64,000 nucleotides of DNA from Mucor racemosus (Eukaryota; Mucoromycota; Mucoromycetes; Mucorales; Mucoraceae): assembly GCA_027405735.1 (NCBI GenBank), contig JAPEHQ010000026.1, positions 62,001 to 126,000 on the forward strand. The letters are read 5' to 3'. The position numbers were made by a program, and so were the translations under genes. This document shows positions 34,354 to 47,673 of the stretch, piece after piece (the first letter of the stretch is position 1; every line of letters begins with the position of its first letter). The notes beneath the pieces are model-generated. The model was not told the DNA's origin. It was given only the letters and a program-made list of their open reading frames with translations, and did not search any database.

Positions 34354-36192
34354 ATGTATTCTAGTTCAGAAGAAGAAGACTATGATTGTCCACTCTGCAT
34401 GGAAGAGTTGGATATTGCAGATAGGAATTTTAGACCTTGTCCTTGTGGTTATAAGGTTGCAATCATTGTCTGATAAAAAAAAAACTTTACTTATAAAAAT
34501 AGTTAGATTTGTCGTTTCTGTTGGCATCATATTCGTGAAAATTTAAACGGTCGATGTCCAGCATGGTATGTTCTGTTGCTCATCAATCTTATTCTCTAGT
34601 TAATCTATTTAATAGTCGTAGAGAATATTCTGACCAAAATGCAGAGTTTGAACCTATTAGTGCAGACGAGTAAGTTGATTGGAAAAAGCATTGTTTATGA
34701 TTAATATTCACGTATCTATATATATACTACTTTCAGGATTTCTCGTATTAAACGAGAAAAAAAAGAAAAAGAACGACAACAAAAAGATATGGATCTGGCT
34801 AATAGACGACATTTAGCAAACATGAGAGTTGTTCAAAAGAATCTTGTTTACATCATTGGCCTTCATCCAAAACTAGCTACAGAAGAAATAATTAGATCAC
34901 CAGAGTATTTTGGACATTTTGGTAAAATTGCAAAGATTGTAATCAACAAAAGACAAATTGCACCTACTTCACATGCAAATGGAGTTACTTCAATGCAACC
35001 AAGTGCTGCGGTTTATGTAACATATGTCAGAAAAGAAGATGCGGCGAAAGCAATACACGCTGTAGATGGCAGTATTATGGCTGGTAGGATATTAAGAGCT
35101 TCGTATGGTACAACAAAATACTGTACATATTATCTTCGTAATATGACTTGCCCAAATCCAAATTGCCTTTATTTACATGAACCAGGAGAAGATGCAGATA
35201 CAATCTCAAAAGAAGAATTAGCAACTGGTAAACATCGTATGAGAGATCAAATGGCAAATGATGATTCAGATGATGAACATGATGGTGATAATGATGATGA
35301 TGATGATGATGAAGAAGAAGAAGAAGAAGAAGACGATGAGGATGTGGATTATCATCATGGTTTATCTAGTTCAGATTTCCCATCAGTCTTATCTTCTTCA
35401 AAAGATGAAAGATCCGCATTACCAGCAACTGCTTCTTGGGGTAAAACAAGTACTCCAGGTACTCCCATCGCCAAGAATAGTCATTTACCTGACCGTGCAT
35501 TAACGCCTGATGCATTTGGCCCACCGTTAGCAGTAGCAGTCGCTCAACAACAACAACAGCAGCAACAACAAAAACAGCAATTATCCCCTAGTGTATTAAA
35601 ACGTAAATTAGAAAAGAAAAAGCGAAAGGAATTACTTCGACAAAAGAAGGAAGAAGGTTTACAACTCAAGCAAAAAACAGAGCAACAATCACAATCAGTA
35701 CAAGAACCTCCTTTATCCAATATTGTTGTACCTGAACAACAACAGCAGCATCGACCTGAATCTCAACCTCAACCTCAACCTCAATCTCAACCTCAAAAAG
35801 AAACATTTGAATTTGATAATCTAGTCAACTTTGTATTAGGAGATGCATTTAATCAAGTATGTTTGCCAGATGCAAGCAATATCGTTGAAGATAAACCAGT
35901 TGGTGTATCAGGTCTTTATGAGGTTGGATCATCTGATGAAGATAATATCATTCAAACACCTAATCACAATAACAATAATGATAACAACTTGGCGGAAGAT
36001 TTAAGCAAACTAAATTTCGATGCTATTTCACCCTTGGAATTCTTAACACAAGCAATACCAACACCAGCCTATACAGGTACTTTTAATCCATTTGCACATC
36101 AATTATTAAGAACTTCACCACCAATAGAAAATACTAGCTTATTTGATTCTCCTGTGCGAAAAACGTCTCGATTTGGCTTTGCACAATTTTAA
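34354..36192 (+). CDS. NOT4: Not4/CNOT4 RING-RRM ubiquitin ligase of the Ccr4-Not complex
   Basis: Not4 ubiquitinates ribosomal and other substrates during co-translational quality control and belongs to the Ccr4-Not mRNA regulatory complex. Start at 34354. Three small exons encode a C4C4 RING: CPLCMEELD, FRPCPCGYKICRFCW, CPACRREY (residues about 11-55). A basic coiled helix follows (IKREKKEKERQQKDM). An RRM runs from about 80 to 170 (VYIIGLHPKLATEEI, HFGKIAKIVINK, AVYVTYVRKEDA), then a C3H1 zinc finger (CTYYLRNMTCPNPNCLYLH). The remaining half is disordered, with D/E and Q runs. The order RING-RRM-C3H1 is diagnostic. Length about 560 aa. Confidence 0.95.
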
Positions 36193-36273
36193 AATTTTTC
36201 CTCTCTTTCTTTCTTCCTTTCTCTATCCTCGGCCTATATATATATATATAAATATATACATATATAAATAAAT

Positions 36274-36962
36274 ATGAATTATAATAGTAATAATAATAAT
36301 AGTGTATTCAAATGTGGCCGAATATTTTGTTGTTTTTCATTTGGTAATAAAGGAAAAGAAATAGGCGTATATCTTGCTGGCATTTTGGTGAGTAATGTAT
36401 TACTGCAAATGAAATTTATTTTACTCATGCTATGTGTAGTTTGCTTTAGGTTGGTGGATATTTATTGATGGTTTAGCAGTTCTTTGGAACTTGCAGGATC
36501 GTAAAATTGCGCCAGGAATAGAAGATTGGGCACCTGGTATCATAACAACTTTGGGAATGATAATGTAAATTGCGCGTAATATATATTTGATTAATGCATT
36601 ATTTATTAAAAGATTTTTATAGAGTAAATTTGATTGATAAAGAAACTTTAAGAGGAAATCAATTTGATGAAGAATATACCTGGAGAGCAAGATTATTTTT
36701 ATTTTTGGGTTTTGCTTTTATGGCAGGAGGATTTTCAGGATCTGTAGTATGTATAATGTGATATTTGAATATGATTTCATATGATACTAATAGAAATTAG
36801 GCTGTTTTGATCACAAAATACATTTACGATGAAACTTTGGATTTTGATAATATTTATTTAGGTATAACAGATGTAGCTCAAAACTCTTTGATTATGATTA
36901 GTACTGGAATATTATGGTTGGCACAAAGTTCACAACAAAATCCGTATAACCAAATCTATTAA
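36274..36962 (+). CDS. TMEM50/UPF0220-family membrane protein (Vps68-like)
   Basis: A small four-helix membrane protein. Yeast Vps68 works with Vps55 in late endosome-to-vacuole transport. Four exons (introns at about 36388-36439, 36568-36621 and 36748-36800) give about 175 aa. Hydrophobic segments include VYLAGILFALGWWIFIDGL, GIITTLGMIIVNLI, FLFLGFAFMAGGFSG and a last one ending in STGILWLA. The conserved GWWIFIDG and LGFAFMAGG blocks support the family. It starts 82 bases after the Not4 stop, across an AT-dinucleotide-rich spacer. Confidence 0.85.
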
Positions 36963-37238
36963 GATGTATCCCCCATTTTTTGTTGTTGTTTTTGTTAAAT
37001 AAATACCTTTTACATGTCCTAAGGAACTATTAGATAATGAATTCCTCTCCTTAAGCCTTCATGTATCATATGCACCATGTAGTTGTCAGATGTGCTCATT
37101 ATATTATTAAAAATGCTCATTTGAAAATTCATCTAATATTCTTGAAATAAACTTGATTGTTATCAAATGCTTACAAAAGGGAAGCAAAAAAAAAAAAAAA
37201 AGGTAGTATTTCTTATTCTTTAATATCATTTTGTATAA

Positions 37239-38064
37239 ATGCAAACTCGACGACGAGAAATACCATCAATTTCTGGTAAAACCAACTATTTTCTTGCTAA
37301 TAAGCTATGCATGTATATCTAATATTCCACATTATATGAAAGTGAACGAACAAGTACAGTGTCTCCACTGCGGTAGAAGCGATTTCAAAAACGATAGAGG
37401 ATTAGCTATCCATGTAAGACGTTCTAAAGATTGTGGAGGTCCACTATCAGAACCAACAGACCCCTCTACAAACAGTGCTTCTGTATCTTCTACTTTGAAT
37501 CCTTCGAATTCCTTCTTTGACAGACCTCTACTTATTACTGTGGAAAATTCTTTTGCGGTTCTAATCAACATTCCATCCATGGTAAAACATATTCAAACGA
37601 GTTTAGTGATGTGCTATAATTTTATGATCAACTATGTATATTTACCACTTCAAATGGATCGCTTATATAATGGCTGCCTGTTTGTTTGGACATTGTGTAC
37701 TGATCCAGACAATATCACAACACCTTTTTTACCAAACTCTATTCAGCCGTATTGGGATAAAGGTTATCAGTCTTTGAATCGGCATATGGACATGGCTTGT
37801 TTCTCACATCAAGCGTTTGCTTTTTGGAGATTTTTGATTACCCCCATTCAAATTGATACTGATATTTTCTATGCAAGGATAAATGCGCAACCCAACATCC
37901 CCCAATGGTTGAAGCTTTCCTTGAATCAATTAGGTAGATTTGTAGAGATTTTAATAGGATCATATGTATTTAACAAGATCTTATTTTGGGTAACTTATTT
38001 TCTTTTTATATGCATTTGCGCAATTTTTGCTTGGAGTTCCAACAAAATTATGTTATTGATTTAA
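37239..38064 (+). CDS. zinc-finger-like protein of unknown function with a C-terminal membrane segment
   Basis: I choose the ATG at 37239: a 37-base exon, a 67-nt intron (37276-37342) and then a continuous frame, giving about 252 aa. The continuous frame upstream starts with TTG and is less likely. The N-terminus has a C2H2-like finger, CLHCGRSDFKNDRGLAIH followed by a further His/Cys (VRRSKDC). The middle is Ser/Thr/Pro-rich, then comes a region rich in aromatic residues. The C-terminal 30 residues are strongly hydrophobic (YFLFICICAIFAW), suggesting a membrane anchor. I do not recognise the family. A similar finger occurs in reverse-transcriptase proteins of some retroelements, but no RT is present here. 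Confidence 0.55.
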
Positions 38065-40830
38065 AACATATGTTTACATATTATTCTCAATAATAAAAAA
38101 AATCATGTTTAGCATCATACAGCATATGATTGCCTCAGAAAGTAAAGCCTTAATATAACAGTAGGCTTTTTCAGAAAAGAGCACATTCATCTTTTATTTT
38201 GAAAAACAATATTTCTTTATCATGTGTTAAAACAAATGGGTTTATTGATGAAAAATAACACAAAACACCATCTGTGTTTATTTTGTATATTACTATATAC
38301 ATGGAAACTTAAATCTATTTAGCATATGGTGATGCCCGCCATCCTTTCTCATCAAGTTGACTATCTAACAAAGCAAATCATTTAAGAAACAAAATTTACA
38401 ATTTCTTTTGATATTTAATTGCTTGCAGTTGTTTAAATCAATGTTGGAAGTTATTAATATCGAACTTTGCCGAGACAGAGCTTTTTTTGTAGATTATTTA
38501 CGGTTGTAAAAGGTAGGTTTCGTATGGCTTTTAAATGGTTCTCGAATGTTTTCGCCCAATATTGAGTCGAATTACATAAAATCTTCAAAAGAATGTACCT
38601 TTACTCTATAGGCCATTGGTATCCCTCGGAAAATAGAAATACTAATACCAGAATATAAGTGCACAGGCCAAACATTAACCAATATCGTCCAAGATTGACC
38701 TAAAATTGGTTATAAAACGTTGTGCACCAAAATTGAGGTATCGATTTTTTGCATTAACAATATAGATCCAATTCTAAGTTACTATGCATTTTTTGATTTA
38801 GCGAAAAATATTAATTTTTCGTCGAGATAGTCAAAATAATAGTCGATATCACAGCTTAAAGCCTTTAGTAACGGGGCTCCAAAATTGATTTGAAAAAAAA
38901 TGATCAAAAATGATGAAAAAATCAAAATCATTTAAATACTCATGAACTGCAAAGTAAGTAAACCTAGCATATTAAATGGTTTTTGTACAGTTTTAATTTC
39001 TGCATTTATCTAAATAAAATTCAGACAAATATTTCACATTAAATTTTGCGTAAAATGCAATTGAAATTTTGAAGGTTTTTTGAAGATACACATCACTTTT
39101 TATAAGTATATTTAAAATATAACTAATTTAAATGATGTGCAAAAAGATTATCTATTGATCGAGCTATTATTTAACTTTTTAGCTACATTTTTCGTAGAGA
39201 AAACGAGATTTTTGTCTAATTTTTTTTCAGTTTCAGAATTTGGGATGAGGGTATACAAGGGGAAAATGGACGCTAGAAATGGAGGCACCTTTTTGTACAC
39301 ATTTTTGAGGATATCTCCACGAAAAATCAATATTTTGAAAAACTCTAAATTAGGTCTGAGAGACCTCAACGAGCTTGATGACATGAATGAAAAAATAAAG
39401 GTTGCTCAATTTAACGAATATTTTGAAACCTACCATAGAAATATCAAAAAAAATGAAAAAAAAATAAAGGTGCTCAGATTTTTTATATATTCAAATATGT
39501 TATAGAGCACTTCAAAACAAGTAAGTTTTATTATTAAAAAGTGTTAGTATAGCTTAACGTTTTCTAGAGATATGAAGCCTCAAAGTTTTCAATCCATTAG
39601 CAGTGAAATACGCGTAAAAAATCTGAAACATTAACATTGAAAAATTAATACCAACTGCAAAAAATAGGATATTTCAGGATACTCATTTTTGGGTTAAAGT
39701 TGAGCATCTCAGGTACATTGGCATATAATTTTTTCTTGGTGTTATTTAGTGAAAAAAAAAGTAGAGCAGGGATGAAAAATGAGACCCAGTTTTCAAGGGA
39801 AAAATAGTGAATTTTACGTGTTTTTGAGCCTTTCATAAAATATAAAATAATTTTAAAAATACGTAGCATAATGTGACCAATTCATATCTATTTACCAGTG
39901 TCTGATGTATATTTTAAAAGGTGTCTAGTATGAGGTTAGCTATAGAAAAAAGGGCACGCTCCATATTGAAGATGGAAAGCTATGAAAATTCAAATGTTGT
40001 TCGATTAAGTTACTATCAAAATATAAATAATACAAAATCCATTTTAACATATTGAGTGTAACGTTTACTGGGTATATCAGCACAAGTTAATGAAGTTCGT
40101 CAATTATAAAAGATAACTTTTATCAAACTAGATGAAATTTTATAAAGTAAATATATATTTTTATTGATTAATTAGAAACAATTTTAAGGCTAGGAAGCGT
40201 AACTGTTTAGCTTCTACAACAAGAAAAATATATTTTACTACATATAAAAAGATGTTCCGTACAGGAATGCAGTTTTACAAGTCTTGGGTGATGCATTGAC
40301 AGTTTTTTGTGCATTTATGTACTTTTTTAAATTCAAGATGTCGATAATAATGAAATTAAGTAATCATTTAAACGCCATCCTAATTTAAGCATCAGCCAGT
40401 TTACTTTCTCGTAACTACTATTGCATGAGTATAATAAGAGGGATATAATCGAATAAATGTATTCTACTTACAAAAATCATCTTTATTTCATCTTGAGAGT
40501 ATCTAAAATTTGTTGCATCTACGGCCTCACTACAATAGCCTTTGATAATCAACGAAGCACAGACCCAGACAGAACAATTAATGCATTTACGTACGATGGA
40601 AATAGTTTTCTGCTACAATAATCATGACGTTTGCTGTGGTACAAGAGCAGATATCCAAATACAGTGGCTTTTATTTTGAATAAGGTCATTCAACGTGCAT
40701 CTCGAATACGCCAATATTGTTATTCCTCCCTCTTTGTTATTTTTTTCAATTGATTACAACATTTCTTTCTTTGATCTTTATTGTCAATTCAAATTTTACA
40801 GATTAATTAAACAGTTCTATATCTATCATT
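38065..40830. other. 2.8 kb intergenic region containing R1 copy B
   Basis: 38065-38690 shows nothing recognisable. R1 copy B fills about 38690-39995. 40000-40830 is the upstream region of the proline/glutamine-rich gene and has no coding frame that I can support. Confidence 0.65.
38690..39995 (-). repeat. R1 dispersed repeat, copy B (inverted relative to A and C)
   Basis: Reverse-complement match to 48290-49490 over about 1.2-1.3 kb, with only occasional substitutions, and a weaker match to 8850-10110. The pair B/C is the closest in the window. It carries a plus-strand 122-codon frame at 39137-39505 (first codon ATG or an upstream TTG) containing FFSVSEFGMRVYKGKM and FLRISPRKINILKN. Confidence 0.82.
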
Positions 40831-42443
40831 ATGCGAAAGTTGTTCGGAGCTAATAAGAAGAAGAAACCAAGCAAATTGAAAACGAGTGCCTTGAAAATAC
40901 CTATTCCTATGATCAATGGAGTTGAATATGCTGACTTGACCGAATCTCAAATATCAACACTTATAGGTGGAAGAAATAAAGGTTATCGTGAAAAGAAGTT
41001 GACTACTTCATTATCAAGTCAACGAACAAATAATACGATTCAAACCGAAAAAACACCATCTAACGTTCCCGTGCAGCAACAGCCGGTTACTCCGAGCCGA
41101 TCAATTAGTTCCCCACCCATCTTGGTTATGCCAAAACCAATGCATAGTCTTCCTCCCACAAGATATTTACTAGGAAATTATAATTATGAAAAGACTCAAG
41201 TAGAAAATTCGATCAGTAGTAGCGATGAAGAACAAGAGGAAGAGGAAGAGCAAATCATGTCATCACCATTACCATCAACAACAGAGAAAGAAGGTAATTT
41301 ATTAAGGTTTTCTTTGTCTTACTACATAATTGTATCAACTGATGATAAACAATAGTAGATGAGGAGAATAAGAATTACCAATCATCTACATATGTCACAA
41401 GAACTAGCGATGATTCGATGAGACAATACGTCTCTGCTTCAGAATCCCCTTTTCTTACAACTTCTTCTGCTGTTTCAAGTATGAACCATCAAAAGAATAC
41501 TGATGCTCCTCTTTTTCCACCCTTTTCTTCGCCTTCTTCTTCTTCTTTTGTACAATATACATCAACAGGTAATGATATGAACAACATTGGCAATAATGCA
41601 CCCAGATTAGTTACTTGTTCATCTGTTCCTCCTCCTTCTACATCTACTATTACTGCTGCTGTTCCAAATTTGAATGATATGCAGGATATATATAAGCCTC
41701 CTTCTGCAAATTCTAATGAAGCTGTCATTCAGGAATTTCCTTTACCACCATCAAATATCTATAGTACAGAAGACACTAACCGAAATTTACCACCAATCAA
41801 TGAGTATAATAACATTAGCACTACTCCAATTCCTATACCAACAAAGAGAAAAGTCAGCCGTCCTCCAACCTCTTCTTCGGGATCTTCAGCCACTGTTGGA
41901 CACGATGTTACACATTCCCAAAGTAGATTTGTAAATAATAACAGTGATAAACCACCTGGGACACTATTACAAACCGTTTCTTCCGAATCATCCGCTTTTA
42001 ATCAAAACAATAACAATAACAGAATGGATTCTCTTACAGAGATGCTTCAAACTGAAATAAAGAAAATGGCTCTAAATGAAGATTTGATAGAACTGAAACG
42101 TACTGTAGACCGAATGCAGCAGCAGCGTGTTTCAGATCTAGAAGACCATTTGACAAGAGTAGCTGAACAAAAATTGCGAGAAAAGGAAATCCTAGAGCAA
42201 ATTAAATTGACTAAACAAAAACTTGATATGGCTATCGCTGAAAGGATGTTTACTAATAACAATAAAGAAGAGGAAGAAGCGAATCAAAGGCTGCCCATGC
42301 AACCAGCAGATGTTAATGTGCCTCCCATGAAATCTTCCAATTCAACAAACACAATAAGAAGTAACAAGCTAAAATCCAGTGCATCCGTTAGTGGAGGAGC
42401 AGCAAGTGGCAGTGGTAATAATAATAGCAGTAGACATAATCAA

Positions 42444-42474
<31 letters not shown>

Positions 42475-43607
42475 CCCCAACTAACCGACAGAGAAACAGA
42501 AGATCATTTCCCTCTGCTTATCAACGTTTACCTGCTCAAAATGAATACTTTCCAGATATGAGTAAACCCAATTTTGATTTTAGTTATCCTTCCCAATATG
42601 GTTATCCACAAGATTATAATCCTGAAATTGATATGATGAGAATGATGAATGGCAGCCAAAATCATTTTGCAGACCCATTTGGCATGGATTCACCAGGATT
42701 ACGATATCCTCGTCGTAAGTCTTCATTACAACGCCGCCCTAGATCAAAATCAATGGAATCTCAATGGCAAGAACAACAAGAGCTAGAAAATCAGTATATG
42801 CAACAGCACCATCAACATCCAGACATGTATCAGGATGGTGATTCGTATTATCCTACACCTCGTACAAGGTCTAGAAAATCTTCTCTACGTAGTGCCAAAA
42901 GCTCTTCTTCTGATTCTGACAACAATAACAACAAAAAAAGTGATTTTCACGACAATTTTGATCAGCCTGCTACAGCAAATGAGGAAGAAAAAAGATCTAC
43001 GTCAGGAAGACAGCCAGAGATGGGTTCAGATGAAGACCGGCATCATTCAGCAAGACATCGCAACGGTAGCGGTAGATTTCGTCGAGGATATCCTCACCCA
43101 GGCAATATGGGTAACATGCCGCCTAATATGTTTGGATATCCTAATGGCCCCCCTCCATTACCTCATCCCATGGATAGAGAGCGTATGAAAATGAGACCTC
43201 CACCTCCACCTCCACACTACGGGTATAATAACATGCCCCCACCACCACCAGGTAATGAATACTTTTCTTATATGCCTCCTTCTCAAAGAATTTCACCGCG
43301 TATGATGGCTGCTCTTGCAGCAGATGAACAAAATCAACAACAACAACAACAACAACAACCTTACGGTGGTTATCAATGGGGTCAGGGTATGTATGGTATG
43401 CCTCCGCCTCCTCCGCCTGATAATGCAGGTACTGGTGCTAACTTAACTTGCGAACAACAAGATCAGCCAGCATTTGGAGTTAGAAGATTTCCTCCTCCTC
43501 CTCCTCCTCCATCAGCTGCAGGCGGTCAACAACAATCTGCACCACTACAACAAACACCACAACCCCCTCCTCCTCCTCCTCCCCAAGGCTATTTCAATGT
43601 ATGGTGA
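40831..43607 (+). CDS. large proline/glutamine-rich protein with coiled coil, function unknown
   Basis: Two exons joined across an intron at 41295-41355 give about 905 aa. The first 50 residues are basic and fairly ordered (MRKLFGANKKKKPSKLK, then a VEYADLTESQISTLIGGR segment). A central coiled coil lies at about residues 395-475 (EMLQTEIKKMALNEDLIELK and onward). The rest is disordered: Q, N and P runs, RS-type patches (RRKSSLQRRPRSKS) and a C-terminal PPPPPP/GYP-rich tail. It resembles cytoskeletal or signalling scaffolds in style, but I recognise no named domain. The frame is open for 2.2 kb with good codon structure, so it is a real gene. Confidence 0.78.
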
Positions 43608-44023
43608 GAGGATTTACATGTAACGTTAGGCCATTTATATACAAAATTACATTAATAAATATCAGTACATTTTCCCTATTTTATTGTAATGAGGCTTAAA
43701 GCGTATTTGGTTAAATTAGTAATATTCATACAAACTCTTCTATACTCACTATTTGGATATTATTATTATGATATACGATTACAAATATTTACTCGGCCCT
43801 CACTGGTGTTTCTAGGTTACAAATCAATACAATTTATGTACTGTGTAACCAATTTTGATAGCATAGCCCATAATCCTATCAGCTCAATTGTTGACATAAA
43901 CGTTTGATAATAATACTAGACTATTTTGTATATTTAATCATAACAAATTGTATATAAACAGCTTACGATGATAGAAAAAAAGAATGAATTTTATTACATG
44001 ATAATAACAATTAATCAATTAGT
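43608..44023. other. convergent 3' intergenic region
   Basis: It separates the proline-rich gene (+) from Rat1 (-), which converge. It holds a 72-codon ATG frame at 43689-43907 with no recognisable features, probably chance. 3' UTRs of both genes likely fill it. Confidence 0.6.
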
Positions 44024-47000
44024 TTAATAATAACCACCGCCACCACCGCGGCCTCTATTGTTTCCATATCCTCCTCCACGATTTCCACCATAGCCTTGCT
44101 GTTGATAACCGCCACGGCCTCTGTTTCCACCATATTGGTTATTGTTACCACGGTGATAACCACCTCCACCTCCACCATAACCTTGCTGTTGTTGGCCATA
44201 TCCACCGCCTTGGTTATTGTTTTGATAGTATTGTTGCTGTTGGCCATATCTGCCTTGTTGTTGGTTACCTTGATAGCCACTGTTATTACCATAATTCTGT
44301 TGTTGGTAATTGTTGTTATTATTATAGCCTCGTTGGTTTTGTTGATATCCACCATTACCACCATATGATTGTGTTCCGGGGAATCTTGAGCCATCATCAT
44401 AACCATGGTTATATCCTCCTCCATAACCTTGTTGTTGATAGCCACCGCGTCCACCGCCTCGACTTCTACCACCACGTTGGTTATTGCTAAAGAAACTAAT
44501 GAGTAATGATACATATGTATTGGGCATGTTTAACTTACTATTCACGATAATCTTCCATGTGGTTTACTTGAGCTGTCCAGCCACGGTTACTTTGATATCT
44601 TTGACGAGTGTCAATTTTCTCAAATGTTGCCATTTGCAAATCTTCATAACCTAATGTATTATCCAGGTTTAATCCCTTGAGGAGCTGTGTTGAGAATGTA
44701 AAACCTTCAGGGAATTGAGGTAGTGAATACGTAACGCTGATGGATTTATTATTGGCAATATCAGGTAGATCAAAATCCGGTAAAGGTGTACGTAATGTAC
44801 TACGAGGAATACATTCGCTATCTTTATCAATTTCACCTGTCAATCCATCAGTTAATCGAGCATCCAAAATCATTTTCTCATTTGTTGATCGTTTAGTATA
44901 AACAGTGCTGATGGAATTATAGGCTTTGTGATTTTCGCTAACGTACAAGACACTAGGTCCTTCAGAATTACGCATTACTTCTTCTTCATTTAGTTGATCG
45001 TAGACTGTTGACATGGCTTCTAAAAGTCGGCCAGTATCAATAAAAGGTAGTTTGACAACACCTTGCCATTCCCATTTCTTGCCATCCATATCTACTTCGA
45101 ATTCTGTAGGGTAAAAATCAATAATAGGAGAATCACCTTCTGTCATCAAGTTATGGAAAGGTTTAGGAATATGTGATTTACTAGATAAAATGTGAGTAAA
45201 TTAAGAAAATGTAAAAGTTGTTTTATATTTACCTTGCAGCTGGTAAAACACCCATAAGCTGTTCGAATGGTCTCAACGGTGCACTCTTATCAAACTGAAT
45301 ATCAAATTCATCGATATTAGTAAAATCAGAAGCCATAGGAGCATAGTGATAAGGATAATACCATGACCAAGATACACAACCAACATAATAATATTTGAAT
45401 ACCCAGATAAGACCTTCACAGTATGATTTTACAACGCTATTTGAACGAAAATATGAATATTTTATATATTATAAATGTCAATGTTTGTATGAAACTTACT
45501 GTCTAATTTCATCTCTATCCATCAAGGTAAGATTGAATTTAGCTTTATAGTATCTTTCTTTCCAACCAGCTTCCCAAAGACTATAAATTTAGAAATTAGT
45601 ATCACAAGTCATCTTCATTTCTTGTATAAACTTACCGAACTTCATCGTCAGGTTCGCGCTGGCGTGCTGCCTCTTCTTTTTCTTTCTTTTCGTCTTGAAC
45701 TCTTTTCAAGATGGCTTTACCCTTTTCAACGGAATCTACTTCAGAAAGGGGAGTGTCTGCCTCCATGGATTCATCAGCTTCAGTGCTGTTTCCGTCTTCA
45801 TTATTCTCTTCTTCTTCTTCTTCCTCCTCCTCGTCTTCATCTTCTAATTTTCTCTTTGTACCCTTTTCTTGCATCTCTTCAGTAGCGGGTTCAGGAATTG
45901 GGTTACCCGATAATTCTGCCCTTAAAGCAGCGGCGGCATTGATGTTTGCAATACGAATCTCGGCACGATTTGCAACAATATCTACGTTTGACATGGCGGC
46001 ATTAGGATTGTATACAGGTGCAGCTGTCATATCGCCAAAATTGGGTCCATTGGGATCAAATGTCTTTGTTTCGCGAGCACGTCTATCATTTTCCAATCTT
46101 CTTCTCTTTGCTCCACGAGATCTTCTTTCTTCGGTTTGCTTTCTTTCAGAGAAAATAGTATCTTCCATTTTACCCAATTCTGTTACAAGAACTTGAACAC
46201 GTTTCAAATCTACATCACCGTTATGTGTCATGAAGCCGCCCATCATAGGCATTGTACTCTTCCATAGCAAACTAAGTGTACTAATAGCACCTTCTCTGAT
46301 TTCTAATGAAGGTAAATGAGGCAAAAAATCATTACCAACAAAGAAACACATAAAAACCCAATCGTCAATGGCTCTTTCTAAATCCCAAGTGATGCCTGGA
46401 ATATTGAATTTCAAAGCATGCTCTATATATTCTCTCAAAATATTGACATGTAATAATACATAAGGTTTAGGTGGAGCATTCTTGGCTTCTTCTTTCTTCA
46501 TCTCTTCAAGTGCTTCAGGGCTGACAGGACATTGATGAGCTGCATGACCTTGCTGTTTACACTTGAAACAAGCGCCCTTGGTCTTTTTATCTTCAAAGAC
46601 ATCTTCACGCAATACTTTGAAGTGGGGTTCATGGGTTCCTAAAGCCAACATGATCAAATCTGCATCCAAACCGTACATGACATGTTTAGTGTTGGCATTG
46701 TGTTCAGGGCGAGAACGCTCGACACGAATGAATTCCATGACTTTATGTTCACCTTCACCGGGAACAGTGGCATCAGAAAGAATTACTTTCAACTAGATGA
46801 AAATTGTTAGTAAGAAAAGAAATTCCTTGATTCATTTAATGCAAAAACTTACGTTCTTCCATAGTGGGTCAGAATTTTGTTTGGCAGCAATATGATAACG
46901 CAAACAAGTGGCTAAATGAGCCATGAAGGGAGTACCAGGTGTAATACAATTGGAATCAAAATGCTCTTTCTTTTCAGGCAACTGATGTTGTTGGCCAATA

Positions 47001-47673
47001 GCTAATTAGTTTAATATAAAAAATGTTAATGATATGCATAATATAGACAAAGAAACTGCGCCACTATGAATTATAAATTACCTTGTAATTCTTTTGCTAC
47101 TCGATCAGCAGCTTCGTGTTCAATTTGTGCCAACTGTGATGCACGGAAACGACGAGAACGTTGCTGATTCATTTTAGCACGAGGGGCAACACCATCTAAA
47201 TACAAGCAAATGTTAAGGACAATACTATTACAATATTTATTTTAAATGTATATTTACCGATAGCCATGTAAAGAAGTTTTCTGGGACGAACCATATCAAC
47301 AATACGGTCCATATACTCGAAAATAGCAATCATCATGTCATCTTCAGTTGCAGGAGCAGGCTGTTTTCAATGTTAGTAAAATTAATGCCATAGTACTAAG
47401 GAGCCTCGCCTACCTTATTTTCAGGATGACAACAAGGGTGAATAATACCATTCATATCCAAGTATAAATTATCGTTTTCTTCTCCATTAGGGTTTGGTTT
47501 AGTTGTGTCTACGGGTAAAACTACACCGTTGACAATCTTGGGATGTTCTTCAATAACAGTTGAAATAACCTTTGGGAATTTATCCGAAAGCCATCTAAAT
47601 ATAACTGATCAGTAAAGTAAATTTTCATTGTTTGTAAAGCTCCAACTCACCTAAAGAAAGCGGGGACACCCAT
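44024..47673 (-). CDS. RAT1: Rat1/Xrn2 nuclear 5'-3' exoribonuclease
   Basis: Rat1 degrades 5'-monophosphate RNA in the nucleus, trims rRNA and snoRNA, and drives torpedo termination of RNA polymerase II. The start at 47673 opens MGVPAFFRW, interrupted by an intron after 23 bases. About ten exons join to roughly 1,000 aa. XRN motifs are intact: [58 protein letters not shown] and [16 protein letters not shown] knuckle ([14 protein letters not shown]) marks the nuclear Rat1/Xrn2 type rather than Xrn1. After an acidic linker (E-rich, near 45800) come the C-terminal XRN regions. The last 165 residues are an RGG/GYGG-rich tail (44024-44490). Confidence 0.95.

Noticed and set aside
37231..37275. 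Upstream extension of the zinc-finger gene starting at TTG
   Set aside because: A non-ATG start is unlikely in a fungal nuclear gene, and an ATG plus short intron gives a better model.
43689..43907. 72-codon ATG frame between the proline-rich gene and RAT1
   Set aside because: No signal, domain or codon pattern, and it lies in the shared 3' flank of two convergent genes.
44096..44368. Long plus-strand frame rich in T, I, V and L over the 3' end of RAT1
   Set aside because: It is the antisense shadow of the Gly/Tyr/Gln-rich repeat tail of Rat1.
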